This document shows positions 62,560 through 64,000 of a DNA stretch of 64,000 nt, piece by piece. The notes beneath the pieces are model-generated. The model had not been told where the DNA came from. It was given only the letters and a program-made list of their open reading frames with translations, and ran no database searches. This stretch comes from Segatella buccae ATCC 33574 (GTDB lineage: Bacteria; Bacteroidota; Bacteroidia; Bacteroidales; Bacteroidaceae). Position numbers and translations under genes: made by a program. How positions within the stretch are numbered: the first letter of the stretch is position 1; the number at the start of each line of letters is the position of its first letter. The stretch spans positions 1,050,502-1,114,501 of the forward strand of contig NZ_GL586311.1 of assembly GCF_000184945.1 (NCBI RefSeq), written 5' to 3'.

Positions 62560-63878
62560 AGGGCAGCAAGTTTTACGAGTTGTTCTATTTCTTCACGGGT
62601 GCGTTTCTCCGTCACAGCCAGCATCAGCGTGTGTTCACCTACTTTCACTCCGCCGAAGATGCCGTTGGCTTCCAGCACTTTCAAGAGCAGGTCTATGTCG
62701 CCGTCATAGTCCACACAGAACTCATTAAAGAACGGCCGGCCCTCGTAGGTGAGCCGGAAATGTCCCGTCTCCAATAGCCGGTCGCACAGATAGTGGGCGC
62801 CGGCATACGACAGTTCAGCCGCTTCGCGCAGTCCATGTTTGCCCATCAATGAGAGATAGACTGTGACAAAGAGGGCCATGAGTGACTGATTGGAACAGAT
62901 ATTGGATGTGGCCTTCTGCCTGCGGATGTGTTGTTCGCGGGCTTGCAGAGTGAGTACGAATGCCCGTTGTCCGCGGTTGTCGCGAGTCATGCCAACGATG
63001 CGTCCCGGCATCTTGCGCAGCAGCTTCTCCGTGCAGCACAGATAGCCAACGTAAGGCCCGCCAAACTGCATCGGGATACCCAAACTTTGGGCATCACCCA
63101 CGGCGATATCAGCTCCCCACTCACCCGGTGTCTTGAGTACGGCAAGGTCGGCTGCCACGCTGTTCATGATGAGAAGGGCCTTCCGGTCGTGGCAGAGGTC
63201 GGCCCAGCCGTCGTAGTCTTCTATGATACCGAAATAGTTGGGTTGCTGCACGATGACTCCTGCCACGCTGCCTTCGGCCAATCCACGTTCGAGCGCATCT
63301 CTGCTTGTAGCTCCGTTTTCGGCCTCAATCAGGGCAATGTCGAAGTTGTGGAAGTGGGCGTAAGTACGCACCACCGCCAGCACTTTGGGGTCTACCGTGG
63401 CCGAGACGAGCACGCGTCGGGCTTTCTTGCCGGCAGCTACGGCCATCATAGCGGCTTCAGCCGTGGCGGTGGAACCGTCGTACATAGAGGCATTGGAAAT
63501 CTCCATACCCGTGAGTTCGGCCATCATCGACTGATACTCGAAAATGTAGTGGAGTGTACCCTGCGACACTTCGGCCTGATAGGGCGTGTAGCTTGTGAGA
63601 TATTCCGACCGCGCCAGAATGCTCGGAACGACTGCCGGCATGTAATGGTCGTAGACACCGGCACCGGCAAAACATGTGAGCTGCCGGTTTTGTGCACCCA
63701 GCGTGTCGAACAGCCGGCGCACTTCCGGCTCGCTCATCTCAGAAGGTATGTTGTAGTCTCCTTTGAAGCGAATCTCCTCGGGAACCTCGGCATAGAGGTC
63801 GTCAAGCGAGTCAACGCCGACTTTAGCCACCATTTGCCTGATGTCTTCCTCCGTGTGTGGAAAATATTTGTAGCTCAT
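62556..63878 (-). CDS. gcvPA: Glycine dehydrogenase (decarboxylating) subunit 1
   Basis: 440-residue N-terminal half of the split P protein, without the PLP lysine. Landmarks are YKYFPHTEEDIRQM at the N-terminus, AGVYDHYMPAVVPSIL, SNASMYDGSTATAEAAMMA, and GGPYVGYLCCTEKLLRKMPG. It overlaps gcvPB by 4 bp and lies 29 bp after gcvH, so the operon order is gcvH, gcvPA, gcvPB, lpdA. No gcvT is seen in the window. Confidence 0.96.
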   Translation of the reverse strand: MSYKYFPHTEEDIRQMVAKVGVDSLDDLYAEVPEEIRFKGDYNIPSEMSEPEVRRLFDTLGAQNRQLTCFAGAGVYDHYMPAVVPSILARSEYLTSYTPYQAEVSQGTLHYIFEYQSMMAELTGMEISNASMYDGSTATAEAAMMAVAAGKKARRVLVSATVDPKVLAVVRTYAHFHNFDIALIEAENGATSRDALERGLAEGSVAGVIVQQPNYFGIIEDYDGWADLCHDRKALLIMNSVAADLAVLKTPGEWGADIAVGDAQSLGIPMQFGGPYVGYLCCTEKLLRKMPGRIVGMTRDNRGQRAFVLTLQAREQHIRRQKATSNICSNQSLMALFVTVYLSLMGKHGLREAAELSYAGAHYLCDRLLETGHFRLTYEGRPFFNEFCVDYDGDIDLLLKVLEANGIFGGVKVGEHTLMLAVTEKRTREEIEQLVKLAAL

Positions 63879-63907
63879 AGGCTCATAGCTTTAGTGGTTT
63901 CTCAACA

Positions 63908-64000
63908 TCAATGCGCAGCGGCACAGAACTCCTCGTAGGCTTTGGCATCCATCAGCCCGTCGAGCTCGGTCTTGTCGGAAAGTTGTAACTTGATGATCCA
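63908..64000 (-). CDS. gcvH: Glycine cleavage system H protein, C-terminal part (cut by window edge)
   Basis: The last 30 codons are present: GWIIKLQLSD-like opening (WIIKLQLSDKTELDGLMDAK) and AYEEFC ending, which match the C-terminus of the lipoyl carrier H protein (usual length near 125). The lipoyl-lysine region lies beyond the window. The stop codon is at 63908-63910. Confidence 0.93.
   Translation of the reverse strand, partial: WIIKLQLSDKTELDGLMDAKAYEEFCAAAH

Overview
The window looks like a chromosome segment of a Bacteroidota bacterium, most likely Prevotellaceae. Promoters follow the Bacteroidota pattern (TAnnTTTG at -7, often TTTG about 20 nt upstream), genes mostly lack Shine-Dalgarno sequences, and one protein carries a C-terminal domain like those exported by type IX secretion. 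Gene content also fits: a split glycine dehydrogenase (gcvPA/gcvPB), PdxS/PdxT vitamin B6 synthesis, an AspT-type transporter with TrkA-C domains, and Bacteroidota-style tyrosine recombinases. The species cannot be settled from the sequence alone.

Layout. 0-33 kb is ordinary chromosome: MazG-like pyrophosphohydrolase, RNase H, argS, an acyltransferase bracketed by duplicated promoters, a radical-SAM activase plus TonB-like protein, an alpha/beta hydrolase, dinB, a B6 operon (kinase-like AraC regulator, pdxS, pdxT), MATE transporter, UPF1-like helicase, hemerythrin protein, orphan ABC ATPase, two divergent tRNA genes (Pro-CGG, Phe-GAA), murF, folP-cdaA, pta-ackA, kdgK-trmH, ferritin, a glycosidase-like protein, pyridoxal kinase and the AspT-type transporter. 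About 33.36-50.09 kb is an integrated mobilizable element. After it come tolC/hlyD efflux genes with a sigma-54 two-component system, a DUF6930-like protein, an RluA-family pseudouridine synthase, a DUF559 protein and the glycine cleavage operon (gcvH-gcvPA-gcvPB-lpdA), cut by the right window edge.

The mobilizable element (about 16.7 kb) carries two tandem tyrosine recombinases, two excisionase-like HTH genes, a VirE-type ATPase, a Toprim primase, a DUF3408 protein, a mobilization accessory protein and a relaxase; no conjugation apparatus is visible. Its ends lie in the two halves of one copy of a dispersed noncoding repeat, and reading across the junction restores a 13-bp palindrome. GGTAAC motifs cluster at both ends, and an outward promoter framed by inverted repeats sits at the right end. 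The AT-richer cargo is a five-gene minus-strand cluster: a secreted protein with a possible Cys/His catalytic domain and a sorting-type C-terminus, a radical-SAM/SPASM-like enzyme, a Gfo/Idh/MocA oxidoreductase, an S-adenosylmethionine synthetase and a lipoprotein. I do not recognise this combination; it is the best candidate for an undescribed system here.

Noncoding structure is rich: four copies of a roughly 300-500 bp repeat family (two begin with a promoter running straight into a terminator), a palindromic repeat family that has also entered a helicase gene in frame, CACCTAT-type heptads in a spacer and inside a pseudouridine synthase gene, and three 91-bp tandem repeats closed by 51-52 bp inverted repeats.
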